The notes under the pieces: model-generated
The model's database searches: none
Seen by the model: the letters and a program-made list of their open reading frames with translations, nothing else
Told to the model about the DNA's origin: nothing
Position numbers and translations under genes: made by a program
In this document: in pieces, positions 36,860 to 44,206 of the stretch
How the letters are laid out: each line of letters begins with the position of its first letter
How positions within the stretch are numbered: the first letter of the stretch is position 1
Assembly: GCF_039595935.1 (NCBI RefSeq)
Contig: NZ_JBCNKR010000006.1
Location: forward strand, 2,018,001-2,082,000
DNA length: 64,000 nucleotides
Direction of reading: 5' to 3'
Origin: Flavobacterium sp.
GTDB lineage: Bacteria > Bacteroidota > Bacteroidia > Flavobacteriales > Flavobacteriaceae

Positions 36860-36863
36860 CAAA

Positions 36864-38048
36864 ATGAATTTATCTAAAACCAACGTCCTGTTTATGGCAG
36901 TTTGCACTGGTCTTATAGTTGCAAATCTTTATTACTGCCAGCCTTTGATTGTTTTAATTGCCAACGAATTTAAAATTCCCGAAGCCAGCGCCGGAACCAT
37001 AACATACTTAACTCAGGCCGGTTATGCAATCGGATTGTTTTTTATGGTGCCTCTTGGCGATAAAATAGAGCGAAAAAAACAAATTTTAATGACGACTTTT
37101 GCTACAGTAATTGCATTGTTAATTGCGGCTACAGCAAAAAGTTTTCTTGTTTTACAAATTGCCTCCTTACTTATTGGAGTAACTTCGATTGTACCGCAGC
37201 TTATTCTGCCTTTAGCTGCTTCTTTAAGCGCGCCTGAACAACGCGGAAAAGTCGTAGGAACTATTATGAGCGGTCTCTTAGTTGGAATTTTGCTTTCGCG
37301 AACATTAAGCGGATTTATTGGAGAAGTTCTAGGCTGGAGATCGATGTTTTATATCGCTGCCGGGATTTGTCTTTTAATCTTTTTTGTAATTCAAAGTAAA
37401 TTCCCCGTAAATAAACCTCAATTTCTGGGAACTTACGGACAGTTAATTCAATCTCTTTTTACTCTTATAAAAACACAGCCTGTTTTGCGCGAAGCAACGG
37501 CAATCAACGTTTTCAGCTTTGCTCAGTTTGGAGCTTTCTGGACCACAATGGTTTTATTACTTTCCGGTGAACCATTTCATTTTAATAGTGCTACAATTGG
37601 TTTATTCGGAATTGTAGGTGCTTCCGGAGCTTTGGCAGCGCCATTGGTTGGAAAAATTGGAGACAAAGGAAATTCAAGAATTGCAGTTGGTTATGGCTGT
37701 TTATTGATTCTGATTAGCTTCCTGATTTTTTATTTTTCTATTGAAAGTGTAATCGGAATTGCGATTGGAATTGTATTTATTGATATTGGAATTCAGGGAG
37801 TTCATATTTCAAACCAAACCAGAGTTTATTCACTTTTGCCAGAAGCCAGAAACAGATTAAATACTGTATTTATGTCGTTTAGCTTTTTAGGAACTGCCGC
37901 AGGATCTGCTTACGGATTATTGTTGTGGAAACTGGGCGGATGGCACGCTGTAACTATCGGCTGTATGGTTTTATCGGCATTATCATTAACCGTTTACGGA
38001 CTTACTTATAAATCAAAATCTAAAAAACAGAAAGCACAAATTGATTAA
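36864..38048 (+). CDS. MFS transporter
   Basis: This 394-residue protein has twelve hydrophobic helices in two halves. The start MNLSKTNVLFMAVCTGLIVA at 36864 lies just after the promoter; the in-frame Met at 36837 would lie inside the promoter. The loop after helix 2 is FFMVPLGDKIERKKQI, the MFS motif A (G-x-x-x-D-(R/K)-x-x-R/K) in slightly relaxed form. A second-half copy is LVGKIGDKGNSR. It resembles the drug/sugar-efflux branch of the MFS, but the substrate is not given by sequence. It is monocistronic. Confidence 0.9.
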   Translation: MNLSKTNVLFMAVCTGLIVANLYYCQPLIVLIANEFKIPEASAGTITYLTQAGYAIGLFFMVPLGDKIERKKQILMTTFATVIALLIAATAKSFLVLQIASLLIGVTSIVPQLILPLAASLSAPEQRGKVVGTIMSGLLVGILLSRTLSGFIGEVLGWRSMFYIAAGICLLIFFVIQSKFPVNKPQFLGTYGQLIQSLFTLIKTQPVLREATAINVFSFAQFGAFWTTMVLLLSGEPFHFNSATIGLFGIVGASGALAAPLVGKIGDKGNSRIAVGYGCLLILISFLIFYFSIESVIGIAIGIVFIDIGIQGVHISNQTRVYSLLPEARNRLNTVFMSFSFLGTAAGSAYGLLLWKLGGWHAVTIGCMVLSALSLTVYGLTYKSKSKKQKAQID

Positions 38049-38068
38049 GAAATTAATTTGTAAATTTG
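38041..38068 (+). promoter_or_regulatory. Complete promoter of the cyclophilin-FKBP gene
   Basis: TTG (38041-38043), 17 nt, then TAAATTTG (38061-38068) fits the Bacteroidota consensus fully. It overlaps the end of the MFS gene, and the leader is about 16 nt. Confidence 0.7.
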
Positions 38069-38090
38069 CGTTCAATTAAAAAATAACAAC

Positions 38091-39023
38091 ATGGAAAACG
38101 GAATATACGCTAAATTCAACACTAGCAAAGGTTCGATTTTAGTAAAACTTACACACGATTTAACGCCTGGAACTGTAGGGAACTTTGTTGCTCTTGCAGA
38201 AGGGAATATGGAAAATAAAGTGAAACCTCAAGGACAAAAATTTTATGATGGATTAAACTTTCATAGAGTAATTGCAGATTTCATGATTCAGGGTGGATGT
38301 CCTAAAGGAACTGGAACTGGAGATCCTGGATATAAATTTGATGACGAATTTGTACCAAGTTTAAAACACGATCGTCCGGGAGTCTTATCTATGGCAAATT
38401 CTGGACCTGGAACAAATGGTTCTCAATTTTTTATTACTCACGTTCCAACTCCTTGGTTAGACGGAAAACATACTGTTTTTGGTCACGTCGTTGAAGGGCA
38501 AGATATTGTTGATGCTGTTGCTCAGGGAGATGCATTAGAATCTGTAGAAATTTTAAGAGTTGGAGAAGAAGCTCAAAAATGGAATGCTATTGAAGCTTTC
38601 ATTGGTTTAAAAGGTGCCAGAATGAAAAGAGAAGCAGCTTTAAAAGCAGAATCTGAAGCAAAAATGGAACAATTAGCGGCTGGTTTCGATAAAACTGAAA
38701 GCGGTTTACGTTATAAAATGATTCAAAAAGGAGAAGGAAAAAGAGCGGAAGCAGGAAAAACAGTTTCTGTTCACTACGAAGGTTCTTTAGAAAACGGAAA
38801 AGTTTTTGATTCATCTTACCCAAGAAAAAAACCAATCGAATTTAAATTAGGAATTGGACAAGTTATCGAAGGATGGGACGAAGGTATTGCTTTATTGCAA
38901 GTTGGAGACAAAGCTCGTTTTGTAATTCCATCTGATTTGGCTTACGGACCATCTGGAGCTGGAGGAGTTATCCCGCCACATGCTACTTTAATTTTTGATG
39001 TTGAATTAATGGATGTAAAATAA
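38091..39023 (+). CDS. Dual-family peptidylprolyl isomerase (cyclophilin-FKBP fusion)
   Basis: This 310-residue protein carries two unrelated prolyl isomerases. Residues 1-155 are a cyclophilin ([51 protein letters not shown]). A charged helix ([20 protein letters not shown]) links to an FKBP domain from about 198 ([59 protein letters not shown]). There is no signal peptide, so it is cytosolic. Such fused immunophilins are rare and have been reported from a few microbes, flavobacteria included. Both active sites look intact. It has its own promoter and terminator. Confidence 0.94.
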   Translation: MENGIYAKFNTSKGSILVKLTHDLTPGTVGNFVALAEGNMENKVKPQGQKFYDGLNFHRVIADFMIQGGCPKGTGTGDPGYKFDDEFVPSLKHDRPGVLSMANSGPGTNGSQFFITHVPTPWLDGKHTVFGHVVEGQDIVDAVAQGDALESVEILRVGEEAQKWNAIEAFIGLKGARMKREAALKAESEAKMEQLAAGFDKTESGLRYKMIQKGEGKRAEAGKTVSVHYEGSLENGKVFDSSYPRKKPIEFKLGIGQVIEGWDEGIALLQVGDKARFVIPSDLAYGPSGAGGVIPPHATLIFDVELMDVK

Positions 39024-39056
39024 GAAATAAACAAAGTTTAAATTTGTTTTAAATAG

Positions 39057-39090
39057 AATCCCGTTCGGTAAGCCGAATGGGATTTTTTTT
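39057..39090 (+). terminator. Terminator of the PPIase gene
   Basis: AATCCCGTTCGG pairs with CCGAATGGGATT (one G-T), loop TAAG, then eight T. It starts 34 nt after the stop. Confidence 0.9.
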
Positions 39091-39121
39091 ATATTTACTT
39101 TAAAAATAAAAACAGAGCAAA

Positions 39122-39439
39122 ATGAAATCTAAAATCTTAACCCTGGCAGCTGTAGCGCTGCTTATTGCTTCTTGCGGTACAAAACAATCTGCAGTTGCTG
39201 CAGCTCCTGAAAATGTCGATCCGTCTAAAGACACTATGCCGCCCCGAGTATTGTCTTTAGAGCAGGCAGAAGGTAAAAAGCTGTATGAAAATAATTGTGT
39301 AAAATGCCACAAATTATATGATCCGGTTAAATTTAGTAAAGAAGAATGGCAGCCTATTTTGGTTCGTATGCAAAAGAAAGCCAAACTAGATGATGCTAAT
39401 ATGGCTTTGATAACAAGTTATATTCACTCACAGTTATAA
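39122..39439 (+). CDS. Small cytochrome c lipoprotein
   Basis: It has 105 residues, with a lipoprotein signal (MKSKILTLAAVALLIASC). One haem-c site, CVKCH, is near residue 60 (YENNCVKCHKLYD), and the sixth-ligand Met is probably in VRMQKKAKL or DANMALITSYI. It is a single-haem class I type cytochrome at the periplasmic face of a membrane, probably an electron carrier for an oxidase or reductase not encoded here. It is flanked by strong terminators on both sides. Confidence 0.88.
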   Translation: MKSKILTLAAVALLIASCGTKQSAVAAAPENVDPSKDTMPPRVLSLEQAEGKKLYENNCVKCHKLYDPVKFSKEEWQPILVRMQKKAKLDDANMALITSYIHSQL

Positions 39440-39461
39440 TTTGAGTTAAAATATAGACATT

Positions 39462-39494
39462 AAAAAACCGATTCAATTTTTGAATCGGTTTTTT
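39462..39494 (+). terminator. Terminator of the cytochrome c gene
   Basis: AACCGATTCAA pairs with TTGAATCGGTT around a short T loop, then a T-tract. It starts 23 nt after the stop. Confidence 0.9.
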
Positions 39495-39512
39495 AGTTTT
39501 CAAATAGATATA

Positions 39513-39544
39513 AAAAAACACCTTCACAAAATGAGGTGTTTAAA
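39513..39544 (-). terminator. Terminator of the GreA-like gene
   Basis: On the minus strand AAACACCT pairs with AGGTGTTT and a run of seven T follows. It lies immediately after the stop of the GreA-like gene and ends the convergent transcript of the cytochrome side. Confidence 0.85.
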
Positions 39545-39547
39545 AAG

Positions 39548-39943
39548 TTATGAATGATGTACAGCCGAATTGTCTACTGCGATAATTTTTAAAGTTTTAA
39601 TTCCAGCTGGAAGTTCCCAGTCGACTTCATCATTTTCTTTAAAACCAATAATAGCAACACTTAAAGGTGCCAAAATTGAAATCTTAGATTGTTTTACGTC
39701 GGCAGATGAAGGTAAAACAATTTGAATTTTCATTTGTTTATTAGCTTTTACATCTTCTATCGTTACCAAAGAATTGATTCTGATTATCGAGCCGTCAAGT
39801 TCATTTTCCTTGCTTATTACGGCACGGTCTAATTCCTGTGAAAGCTGATTAGCTTCTTTGGTATTCGTTGAATTTTTACTTTTTAAAATCAATTCTCTTA
39901 AAAATTGATAATCAGATTTACTGAAAGTGGGTGTTGGTTTCAT
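39548..39943 (-). CDS. GreA/GreB-family (Rnk-like) factor
   Basis: The protein is 131 residues. The C-terminal half is a GreA/GreB C-domain (SLVTIEDVKANKQMKIQIVL, ISILAPLSVAIIGFKENDEV). The N-terminal part (FSKSDYQFLRELILKSKN) is short and helical, not the long coiled coil of GreA with its acidic tip. This is the layout of Rnk, which binds RNA polymerase's secondary channel but does not stimulate RNA cleavage. It may set transcription elongation or initiation behaviour. The 579-bp gap upstream holds a candidate ncRNA. Confidence 0.85.
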   Translation of the reverse strand: MKPTPTFSKSDYQFLRELILKSKNSTNTKEANQLSQELDRAVISKENELDGSIIRINSLVTIEDVKANKQMKIQIVLPSSADVKQSKISILAPLSVAIIGFKENDEVDWELPAGIKTLKIIAVDNSAVHHS

Positions 39944-40119
39944 ATCTATATTGAATTTAGTATTGTAATTTTTGAATGATTTTTCTTCTTTTTTATTGTT
40001 TGGAGCGAGTTGTTGAGATATCCGTTTAAAAACAGGTTATCGTAATAAAATGTTACAAATGGAAAACAAAACATATTTGAACAAATAACTTGTTTGTCAA
40101 ATAAATAAATGTCTTAAAA

Positions 40120-40288
40120 AATGTAAATCCTCCGCCTGAAAGAAGAAAATGAAATAGACGGAGGCCTAATTAATAAAGGCCTTACTATGTGAAATAAATA
40201 CAGAACAAAGCGGCCTTCTTCTTAAAGAAAGCTCTGGTAGAGAAACTGTAAATATTGTTATAATGCTCACAATGAGTAATTTTAGTTT
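40120..40288 (-). ncRNA. Candidate structured small RNA upstream of the GreA-like gene
   Basis: The transcript would start near 40288 and end near 40120. Several helices are visible on the minus strand: CTCA-TTG-TGAG, a CTTTCTT/AAGAAGAAG pairing, AGGCC/GGCCT (near 40163-40183), and the strong last hairpin CCTCCGTC/GGCGGAGG (40129-40164), which a T-rich stretch follows. Two open frames cross it but have no ATG, so coding is unlikely. It may be an sRNA or the leader of the GreA-like gene. No family is assigned. Confidence 0.5.
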
Positions 40289-40294
40289 GATTGG

Positions 40295-40325
40295 CAAAGA
40301 TAAGTAAAGTTTTACAAATGGTCAA
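40295..40325 (-). promoter_or_regulatory. Promoter of the candidate small RNA
   Basis: On the minus strand TTGAC (TTG at 40323-40325), 20 nt, then TATCTTTG (40295-40302). It matches the Bacteroidota form and is one of the best promoters in the window. Confidence 0.65.
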
Positions 40326-40445
40326 AATCTTTATTTCCATTTGATTTACAGTCAATTCGTGGTTTTTGAACTTCGTTTAATCTTCAAAAGAATGTGTATT
40401 ATTCAAATTCGTAACTTTTAAATAAAATTTGGAGTTTTTTTTATA

Positions 40446-40513
40446 GCCACAGATTCTCACAGATTAAAAGGATTTTTCAAGTTTAATCTGTGAGAATCTG
40501 CATAATCTGTGGC
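40446..40513. repeat. CACAGATT inverted repeat before a hydrolase gene
   Basis: A perfect 19-nt inversion (40450-40468 with 40482-40500, cagattctcacagattaaa) lies inside outer gccacagatt arms (40446 and 40504-40513). It belongs to the same dispersed family as 16584-16649. Confidence 0.65.
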
Positions 40514-40522
40514 AATAAATGT

Positions 40523-41416
40523 TTATGAATTTAAAAAATCCAGTAAATCATCATTTAATTTATCTCTTTCGGTATAAAATAAACCGTGCGGAGCGCCTTC
40601 ATAAACGATATAAGTATTATTGGCAATAGCTTCTGAAGCTTTTTTTGATGTTAAATCAATAGGAACAATTTTATCATCATTTCCGTGAATAATTAGGGTG
40701 GGAACATTTACAGAACTCAATTCATCTCTAAAATCAGTATATGAGAATGATTCGGCACATTTTAAAGTTGCATGAGGTGAAGCAAAAGAACAAAGCGTTC
40801 TGTAATACTCCAGTAAAGCCGTACTTAAAGGTTTATTGATGATGTTTACACCAAAAAACGTTTTTCCAAAATTATCTATAAAACCAATTCGGTCTTCTTT
40901 TATTGCTTCGGCAGTCGATTCGCTTTTTTCTCTCGGATGCCCATCAGGGTTATCATCAGTTTTTAATAAAAACGGAATTATAGATGAAATTAAAGCTGCT
41001 TTTGAAACTCCTTTTCCATTATGACGACTAAAATAACGAACTACTTCGCCGCCGCCCATAGAAAATCCTACCAAAGTAACATCTTCTAATTCTAATTGTT
41101 GAATAATTTCGCTAAGGTCATCAGTAAGTGTATCATAATCATAACCTTCCCAAGGCTGCGAAGATTTGCCAAAACCACGTCGGTCGTAAGCAATTACACG
41201 ATAATTATTTTTAACCAAAAATTCAACCTGATATTCCCACATTTCATTAGAAAGCGGCCACCCATGAATTAAAATTACAGGTTTTCCTTTTCCGTAATCT
41301 TTTACATAAAGCTTTACGTTTTTGGCTGTTTCGATATATTTGTCGGTATTTAATTGATGAATATCAAAATCTAAATCCTTCAGTGACAGACTGGCATTTA
41401 CTACACTATTTTCCAT
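40523..41416 (-). CDS. Alpha/beta hydrolase, chloroperoxidase-like (non-haem)
   Basis: It is a 297-residue cytosolic protein. Family blocks are VILIHGWPLSNEMWEYQ, the nucleophile elbow GFSMGGGEVVRY (near 117), IIHGNDDKIVP (acid near 253) and GAPHGLFYTERD (His near 282). These match the non-haem haloperoxidase/esterase group. Cofactor-free perhydrolase or esterase activity is the natural inference; no halogenation is implied. The 579-bp gap on its 3' side holds the ncRNA described above. The substrate is unknown. Confidence 0.88.
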   Translation of the reverse strand: MENSVVNASLSLKDLDFDIHQLNTDKYIETAKNVKLYVKDYGKGKPVILIHGWPLSNEMWEYQVEFLVKNNYRVIAYDRRGFGKSSQPWEGYDYDTLTDDLSEIIQQLELEDVTLVGFSMGGGEVVRYFSRHNGKGVSKAALISSIIPFLLKTDDNPDGHPREKSESTAEAIKEDRIGFIDNFGKTFFGVNIINKPLSTALLEYYRTLCSFASPHATLKCAESFSYTDFRDELSSVNVPTLIIHGNDDKIVPIDLTSKKASEAIANNTYIVYEGAPHGLFYTERDKLNDDLLDFLNS

Positions 41417-41519
41417 TTTTATATTTTTTTACTAATTAGTTACTAAAACATGTGTAGTAAAATTAAATGTAGTCTAAAAAATAAGGTTATAGAATTAGTA
41501 GTATTAATTACAAAATTTA

Positions 41520-41527
41520 TAGGTTTG
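41520..41527 (+). promoter_or_regulatory. -7 promoter element of the CsaA-like gene
   Basis: TAGGTTTG fits TAnnTTTG and starts 27 nt before the ATG at 41547. Confidence 0.45.
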
Positions 41528-41546
41528 TAAATAAACAAATTTTAAA

Positions 41547-41882
41547 ATGGATTTAACCTGGAACGAATTTGAAAGAACAGATATGCGTATCGGAACTATC
41601 ATTGAAGTAAATGATTTTCCCGAAGCAAGAAAGCCTGCTTTTCAACTCACAATAGATTTTGGTGCCGAAATTGGAATCAGAAAATCATCGGCACAAATTA
41701 CTAAACGCTATAAAAAAGAAGATTTGATAAACCGACAAATTGTTGCCGTTGTAAATTTTCCCAAAAAACAAATCGGAAAATTTATGAGCGAATGTCTGGT
41801 GCTTGGTGCTGTAGGCGAGGAGGGAGATGTGATTTTATTAGCGCCTGATTTTAAAATACCGAATGGGCTTCGTATAGGATAA
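41547..41882 (+). CDS. csaA: tRNA-binding domain protein (CsaA-like)
   Basis: It has 111 residues: one EMAP-II/tRNA-binding OB-fold. Conserved blocks are ERTDMRIGTIIEVNDFPEA, KPAFQLTIDFG, GIRKSSAQIT, VVNFPKKQIGKFMSECLVLGA and LLAPDFKIPNGLRIG. CsaA has been described as an export-related chaperone in Bacillus, but the fold binds tRNA or RNA. It is monocistronic, followed by 288 bp of dispersed repeats (cacagatt, cagttttcagt and cttagcgaa types). Confidence 0.9.
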   Translation: MDLTWNEFERTDMRIGTIIEVNDFPEARKPAFQLTIDFGAEIGIRKSSAQITKRYKKEDLINRQIVAVVNFPKKQIGKFMSECLVLGAVGEEGDVILLAPDFKIPNGLRIG

Positions 41883-41883
41883 G

Positions 41884-42165
41884 TTTTCAGTCGCAGTCTC
41901 AGTTTTCAGTTTGCCACAGATTTGCTTCGCCCGTTCGCTATCGCTCGGGTCACAGATTAAAATGATTTTTAATTTTTGCCGCGAATTACACAAATTACAC
42001 TAATTATTTTTTAGGCTCCAGCTTTGTGCTCTTTAATAAATCAAAGATTTCGCAAACTTTTAATAAAAAACTTAGCGAACTTAGCGTAATATCTTAGCGC
42101 CTTTTGCGGTTAATTTTCAGTTTTATAAATACTGATCACTGCGACTGAAAACTGAAACTGATACT
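41884..42165. repeat. Repeat-filled intergenic region
   Basis: It contains cagtcgcagtctcag and, inverted near 42140, actgcgactgaaaactg. Between lie gccacagatt and its partner, a GCCCGTTCGCTATCGCTCGGG semi-palindrome near 41930, and cttagcgaa units. It is a mosaic of the dispersed repeat classes seen elsewhere in the window, with no open frame. Confidence 0.65.
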
Positions 42166-42170
42166 AAAAA

Positions 42171-42716
42171 TTAAGAAATTTTCTCAATCAGCTTCTGCAA
42201 GATCAACTGTCCTTCTTCCCAATATTTTAAATCAGAATCAGAATTGATATGACCTTGTTTTCCAACATTTACAAAATCACTTCCCCATTTTTCAGCAAAA
42301 TATTGTTTTCTTTCGAATAAAGCATAAGGATCATTTTCGCTTGCCACAACAATTGACGGAAAAGGCAATTTGTAAAGCGGCATTGGCGAAAAATTTCTGA
42401 TAATGTTCGGTGTATGTTCCGGCGAATCAACATCAGCAGGAGCTACTAATAAGGCTCCAATAATATTTTTATTTGAATGGGTTTCTGCCCAGTGTAAAAC
42501 TAAAGAAACCGCCAGGCTATGCGCAACAAGAATTGTTGGACTTTCAAGTTTAGAAACCGCTTCGTTTAATCGTGTAATCCAGTCTTCGCGAACAGGTTCA
42601 TCCCAATTGTCCTGAACTAAACGAATTGAATTTTTGAATTTTTCATGCCAAAAGGTCTGCCAGTGTTTTTCACCAGAATTTCCCAATCCCGGTAAAATTA
42701 AAAGTTGTGTTTCCAT
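42171..42716 (-). CDS. RBBP9/YdeN-family serine hydrolase
   Basis: It has 181 residues and the compact hydrolase fold of RBBP9/YdeN. Blocks are LLILPGLGNSGEKHWQTFW, the nucleophile elbow VAHSLAVSL (near 66), SENDPYALF (acid) and GKQGHINSDSD (His near 157). The physiological substrate is unknown in this family. It is 18 nt after the secreted esterase at 42735-43565 on the same strand, so the two hydrolases are probably cotranscribed, one inside and one outside the cytoplasm. Confidence 0.88.
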   Translation of the reverse strand: METQLLILPGLGNSGEKHWQTFWHEKFKNSIRLVQDNWDEPVREDWITRLNEAVSKLESPTILVAHSLAVSLVLHWAETHSNKNIIGALLVAPADVDSPEHTPNIIRNFSPMPLYKLPFPSIVVASENDPYALFERKQYFAEKWGSDFVNVGKQGHINSDSDLKYWEEGQLILQKLIEKIS

Positions 42717-42734
42717 TGCCGTGGAATTATATAT

Positions 42735-43565
42735 TTATTTTTTAGTTTGTTTCTCTTTTAAAATTCTATTGATTTCATTAACCAATAACGGAAAGCCAGG
42801 TTCTGTCATTCCATGTCCGTAACCGTCTAATTCGTAAAGTTTGGTTTGTGTATGACCTACTAATTTCATCATTCTTGCCATATATGCATTTTCTTCATAA
42901 CGGCCTAACATTTCCAATTCTCTATCTCCGGTAATCAATAATAAAGGCGGAGCATCAGCGCGAACATGATATAGAGGCGCAAGAGAATCAATTGTAGGCT
43001 GTTTTTCAGGAATTTCGTTTTCTCTTCTTATTTCAAAATGCGTAATACATTGGCCGCTAAACGGAATTAACCCTGCAATTTTGTTAGCGTCAATTCCTTC
43101 CTTTTGAAGGTATTTTTTATCTAACCCAATCATCATTCCTAAATATCCTCCGGCAGAATGTCCGGAAACGAATATTAAAGAAGAATCTCCTCCGTAATTA
43201 GTAATATTATTAAAAGCCCACGCAACAGCCGCTGCAGCATCATCAATTGCTTTTTCTGCTTTTGCTTTTGGAGATAATCGGTAGTTTACGCCAATAATAG
43301 CATAGCCTTTATTTTTTAAAGCTTCAGGAATTTCTTTGTTTCCGCCAGTTAATCCGCCGCCATGAAACCATACAATAGTCGCAAAGCCTTTTGTGTTTTT
43401 TGGATAATAAATATCCAGAACGCATCTTTCGTTAATGTAACTGTCAGACTTGTTTACTGTTGAAGAATAATATTGAATATTTGATTTTGTTTCATATTCT
43501 GTTTTTTGGGCAAATGAATAAATTCCCAAAAATAAAAAGCTAAGTAAAAAAAGTAATTTTTTCAT
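42735..43565 (-). CDS. Secreted alpha/beta hydrolase (BD-FAE/lipase-like)
   Basis: The protein is 276 residues with a signal peptide MKKLLFLLSFLFLGIYSFAQ. The hydrolase core shows VWFHGGGLTGGNKEIP (oxyanion HGGG), the nucleophile elbow GHSAGGYLGMM (near 148), LITGDRELEML (acid) and LDGYGHGMTEPG (His near 252). The HGGG motif places it near the BD-FAE/HSL-like esterases. It is probably periplasmic. The 14-bp tandem repeat 43577-43614 sits just upstream. Confidence 0.85.
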   Translation of the reverse strand: MKKLLFLLSFLFLGIYSFAQKTEYETKSNIQYYSSTVNKSDSYINERCVLDIYYPKNTKGFATIVWFHGGGLTGGNKEIPEALKNKGYAIIGVNYRLSPKAKAEKAIDDAAAAVAWAFNNITNYGGDSSLIFVSGHSAGGYLGMMIGLDKKYLQKEGIDANKIAGLIPFSGQCITHFEIRRENEIPEKQPTIDSLAPLYHVRADAPPLLLITGDRELEMLGRYEENAYMARMMKLVGHTQTKLYELDGYGHGMTEPGFPLLVNEINRILKEKQTKK

Positions 43566-43576
43566 TTTTTGGTTAA

Positions 43577-43614
43577 AAGTAAAATGTTAGAAGTGAAATG
43601 TTAGAAGTAAAATG
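43577..43614. repeat. 14-bp tandem repeat, 2.7 copies
   Basis: aagtaaaatgttag (43577-43590), aagtgaaatgttag (43591-43604) and aagtaaaatg (43605-43614) follow each other without gaps. Related inverted catttcacattt units lie at 43660-43690. It is in the leader of the secreted hydrolase gene. Confidence 0.7.
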
Positions 43615-43768
43615 TTTTTTTATGAAAGGTGGTTTGTTAATTATGTATTTCAATTTTGCATTTCACATTTCACATTTTTACATTTTCACATCTCACAAAT
43701 AAATATATAAAAAAAGCCCAAAAATGTTATACATATTGGACTTGAACTTTATTGTAAAGTTATATAGA

Positions 43769-44152
43769 TTAAATATCGTCGAAATCAATATCAGTAAAGC
43801 TAGATCTTTGAGTTTCTGCTTTATCAGAGCTATATTCTTTTTTAAAATCTTTTTGGTGTCTTTCAGAAATTACTTCTTCGCCTTTATGGTTCAAAACATA
43901 TGAAGTCATTTCTTCCAGTATTTCTGCGAAAGCGTTAAAATCCTCTTTATATAGATAAATTTTGTGTTTTTTGAAGTGAAAAGAACCATCTTCTTCAGTA
44001 AACTTTTTGCTTTCGGTAATCGTAATGTAATAATCGTCAGCTTTAGTAGCTCTCACATCAAAGAAATAAGTCCTTCTTCCTGCTCGTAATACTTTAGAAA
44101 AAATCTCTTCTTTTTCTAACATGTCATTTTCTCTCATAATACGTTCTATCAT
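43769..44152 (-). CDS. PUR-family nucleic-acid-binding protein (DUF3276)
   Basis: The protein has 127 residues with a PUR-alpha repeat-like fold. Marks are EEIFSKVLRAGRRTYFFDVR followed by YYITITESKK, then HFKKHKIYLYKEDFNAFAEI. The homologue in Borrelia (BpuR) binds DNA and RNA and regulates translation. The C-terminal tail (SSFTDIDFDDI) is acidic and probably disordered. A start at MIERIMRENDML or the later MLEKEEIF is possible. It is monocistronic, just 54 nt from the ABC exporter gene. Confidence 0.88.
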   Translation of the reverse strand: MIERIMRENDMLEKEEIFSKVLRAGRRTYFFDVRATKADDYYITITESKKFTEEDGSFHFKKHKIYLYKEDFNAFAEILEEMTSYVLNHKGEEVISERHQKDFKKEYSSDKAETQRSSFTDIDFDDI

Positions 44153-44206
44153 TTTTGGTAATTAATAGTAATCAAAAATCATAAAAAATTATCTATTACG
44201 CAACAT

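Noticed and set aside
36837-36863. N-terminal extension of the MFS transporter
   Set aside because: It would lie inside the promoter and ends directly before the hydrophobic first helix.
40120-40288. 6S RNA or tmRNA
   Set aside because: The two ends do not pair in a long rod and no tRNA-like part or tag frame was found.
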